Assembly: GCA_023427825.1 (NCBI GenBank)
Contig: JAEZAI010000385.1
Location: forward strand, 1 to 6,685
Source: Actinomycetes bacterium
GTDB taxonomy: Bacteria > Actinomycetota > Acidimicrobiia > Acidimicrobiales > Microtrichaceae
Reading direction: 5' to 3'
Length of the DNA: 6,685 nt
In this document: positions 5,635-6,685 of the stretch, one piece after another
Numbering within the stretch: position 1 is the first letter of the stretch
Layout of the letters: every line of letters begins with the position of its first letter
Notes under the pieces: generated by a model
The model's database searches: none
Told to the model about the DNA's origin: nothing
The model's input: only the letters and a program-made list of their open reading frames with translations
Translations under genes and position numbers: made by a program

Positions 5635-5859
5635 GTGCCGTCCGAGAAGAAGCAGTGGAAGGATCTGACCGGCTCGCAGCGCGCTGCGATCGTCGCCGCC
5701 GGGACCGTCGAGATCGTCGTCACCGCGGCCGCGCTGGTCGACCTGGTCCGCCGTCCGAAGCCCGCGGTCCGGGGTCCCAAGTGGTTGTGGGCCGCGTCGT
5801 TCGTCGTGCAGCCGGTCGGCCCGCTCGCCTACTTCGCGGTCGGCCGACGCACGCCCTGA
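5635..5859 (+). CDS. Small membrane protein with PLDc_N-like (phospholipase D-nuclease N-terminal) domain
   Basis: The 74-residue protein begins MPSEKKQWKDLTGSQRAAI. It has one hydrophobic helix at about 18-38 and a second at about 51-68, joined by the basic loop VRRPKPAVRGPK. It ends QPVGPLAYFAVGRR, the pattern of the PLDc_N domain found in front of cardiolipin synthases and as a free-standing protein in actinobacteria. No HKD catalytic motif is present, so it is not itself a phospholipase; its role is unknown. GTG 5635 is chosen because the family-like sequence begins there. The frame is open back to ATG 5512, but the intervening 41 residues are Arg/Cys-rich and look untranslated. No clear ribosome site precedes the GTG, so the exact start is uncertain. 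It is divergent from the YwiC-like gene and convergent with the amidotransferase-like gene. Confidence 0.72.
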   Translation: MPSEKKQWKDLTGSQRAAIVAAGTVEIVVTAAALVDLVRRPKPAVRGPKWLWAASFVVQPVGPLAYFAVGRRTP

Positions 5860-5867
5860 CCGCAAGG

Positions 5868-5886
5868 CGCCGGCGGAGCGCCGGCG
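5868..5886. terminator. Hairpin in the convergent gap, probable bidirectional terminator
   Basis: CGCCGGC (5868-5874) pairs perfectly with GCCGGCG (5880-5886) across a 5-base loop. It lies inside the 33-base gap between two converging genes, 8 bases after one stop and 6 before the other. It could end transcription from both sides; T runs are absent. Confidence 0.6.
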
Positions 5887-5892
5887 ACCTCT

Positions 5893-6603
5893 TCAGGGCG
5901 AGAGCTGGCGGACGAGCTCGCGGATGAGCGGGTGAGGTGCACCCGGGGCCGACGAGGTCTGGGGCACGAACAAGGTCAGGACGAGGAAGGGGTGACCGAG
6001 CAGTCGCATGATGCGGACGTCGCCGTCGACCGAGTCGGTGGCCGCGGCGATGAGTCCGACGTCCTCCAGAGGCTCCCTCCACCGAGGGTCGAGGCCGAAG
6101 CGGCAGTAGTAGCGCTCCTGCGCGGTGCGTGATCCGTAGAGCGAACCGACGGTGTCGTCGCCGATGTCGATCGACATCGTCTGGCCCACGAGCGAGCAGA
6201 GGAGCTCGTCGATGAAGAGCTCGCCGTCCCTGCCGTACTCGGCGTGGGCGGCGTCACGACGTCCGAGGACGTTGCGGGCGATCTCGATCACGCCGTGCTG
6301 GAACCCTGCGCACGTGCCGAGGAACGGGACGCCCCGCTCGCGTGCCCAGCGGATCCCCTCGAGCGCCCCGTCGAGCGAGGCGTACGGACTGCCCGGAGCG
6401 GCCCACACCGCGCCGGCCCCGTCGAGCAGTGCGGTGCCCGCGGCGTCGAGGTCGCCGGTGCCGATCCAGCGGACGACAGGTGCCCGAACGGAGAGGGCGC
6501 TCGCTGCGTGGGCCACGGACGGGGCGATGGCGTCCTGCGGTTCGTGACCGTCGAGCCGGTCCCCGATGACGGCGATCCAGGCCTCGTCCGCGGGCGGCTC
6601 CAC
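5893..6603 (-). CDS. CTP synthase C-terminal-like protein (class I glutamine amidotransferase homologue with degenerate triad)
   Basis: The 236-residue protein resembles the GATase domain of CTP synthase but lacks its synthetase domain. It starts with a Rossmann-like strand (WIAVIGDRLDGH, 9-20). An APGSPYASLDGALEGIRWAR stretch (69-88) corresponds to the oxyanion/lid region. The nucleophile elbow FLGTCAGFQHG places C98 (codon TGC, 6310-6312) where the CTP synthase thiol sits. Near the C-terminus, LTLFVPQTSSAPGAPHPLI aligns with the CTP synthase F-H-P-E-F segment, so the catalytic His and Glu are replaced by V213 and Q215. I recall this family as 'CTP synthase C-terminal region-related (seleno)protein', in which some members may carry Sec at the nucleophile. 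Ordinary glutaminase activity is doubtful. The start is GTG 6603 without a clear ribosome site; TAGCGT 9 bases upstream suggests a leaderless mRNA. Confidence 0.85.
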   Translation of the reverse strand: MEPPADEAWIAVIGDRLDGHEPQDAIAPSVAHAASALSVRAPVVRWIGTGDLDAAGTALLDGAGAVWAAPGSPYASLDGALEGIRWARERGVPFLGTCAGFQHGVIEIARNVLGRRDAAHAEYGRDGELFIDELLCSLVGQTMSIDIGDDTVGSLYGSRTAQERYYCRFGLDPRWREPLEDVGLIAAATDSVDGDVRIMRLLGHPFLVLTLFVPQTSSAPGAPHPLIRELVRQLSP

Positions 6604-6612
6604 GGAACCTGA

Positions 6613-6618
6613 ACGCTA
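6613..6618 (-). promoter_or_regulatory. Possible -10 box giving a leaderless transcript
   Basis: Minus-strand TAGCGT fits TAnnnT and ends 9 bases before GTG 6603. With no Shine-Dalgarno sequence, this spacing suits transcription starting at or next to the start codon, which is common in actinobacteria. No clear -35 is visible. Confidence 0.3.
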
Positions 6619-6662
6619 CCGGCGGAGGGCCGCGAGGGCGACACGCGTTGACGCGCGGGAGA

Positions 6663-6685
6663 GGCCCGGACCATCGGTCCGGGCC
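6663..6685. terminator. Perfect 10-bp hairpin at the window edge
   Basis: GGCCCGGACC (6663-6672) and GGTCCGGGCC (6676-6685) form a perfect stem with an ATC loop ending at the last base. It lies upstream of the leftward amidotransferase-like gene, so it would suit the terminator of another leftward gene beyond the edge. No T run is visible on the left side; the right side is unseen. Confidence 0.55.

Noticed and set aside
5428..5865. Upstream extension of the YwiC-like frame to 423 codons
   Set aside because: The extension lacks family similarity and overlaps the oppositely oriented PLDc_N-type gene; GGAGG directly precedes ATG 5427.
6310..6312. Possible selenocysteine in the amidotransferase-like protein
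   Set aside because: The nucleophile codon is TGC, so this copy encodes ordinary Cys.

Overview
The window is high-GC DNA (about 70% by eye) with G or C at nearly every third codon position and frequent GTG starts, so it most likely comes from an actinobacterium. One clue narrows this: the N-terminal GWWMASDGDWYPPE motif of the protein at 2205-2762. I associate this motif with Acidimicrobiia (Ilumatobacter/Iamia-type lineages). This is recognition, not a database result, and the placement is tentative.

Layout from left to right: a 35-codon gene tail (3-110, +); a PhoD-family phosphoesterase with an unusual C-terminal membrane anchor (123-1751, +); a convergent pair on the minus strand made of a MmcQ/YjbR-family protein (1757-2152) preceded by a membrane-tethered Excalibur-domain protein (2205-2762); a tRNA-Ser(UGA) gene (2913-2999, +) with a hairpin right behind it; a DinB/DUF664 protein with a perfect Shine-Dalgarno sequence (3169-3768, +); a minus-strand two-gene unit with a YwiC-like membrane protein (4594-5427) upstream of a RIC/YtfE/ScdA di-iron Fe-S repair protein (3824-4543); a small two-helix PLDc_N-type membrane protein (5635-5859, +); and a CTP-synthase-C-terminal-like glutamine amidotransferase homologue (5893-6603, -). 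A perfect 10-bp inverted repeat closes the window.

Most of this looks like ordinary chromosomal housekeeping and stress-response sequence. I see no transposase, phage gene, CRISPR array, toxin-antitoxin pair or defence cassette. The best-supported functional link is ywiC-ric: YwiC-like genes are known near nitrate/nitrite respiration genes, and RIC proteins repair Fe-S clusters damaged by nitric oxide or oxidative stress. The most unusual proteins are the PhoD homologue, which has no export signal but a C-terminal anchor, and the amidotransferase-like protein, which keeps the nucleophilic Cys but has V-P-Q where CTP synthase has the catalytic H-P-E. I found no convincing previously undescribed system. 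Several small inverted or direct repeats next to promoters are listed as modest leads. No gene-free stretch exceeds 300 bases; the longest is 5428-5634.
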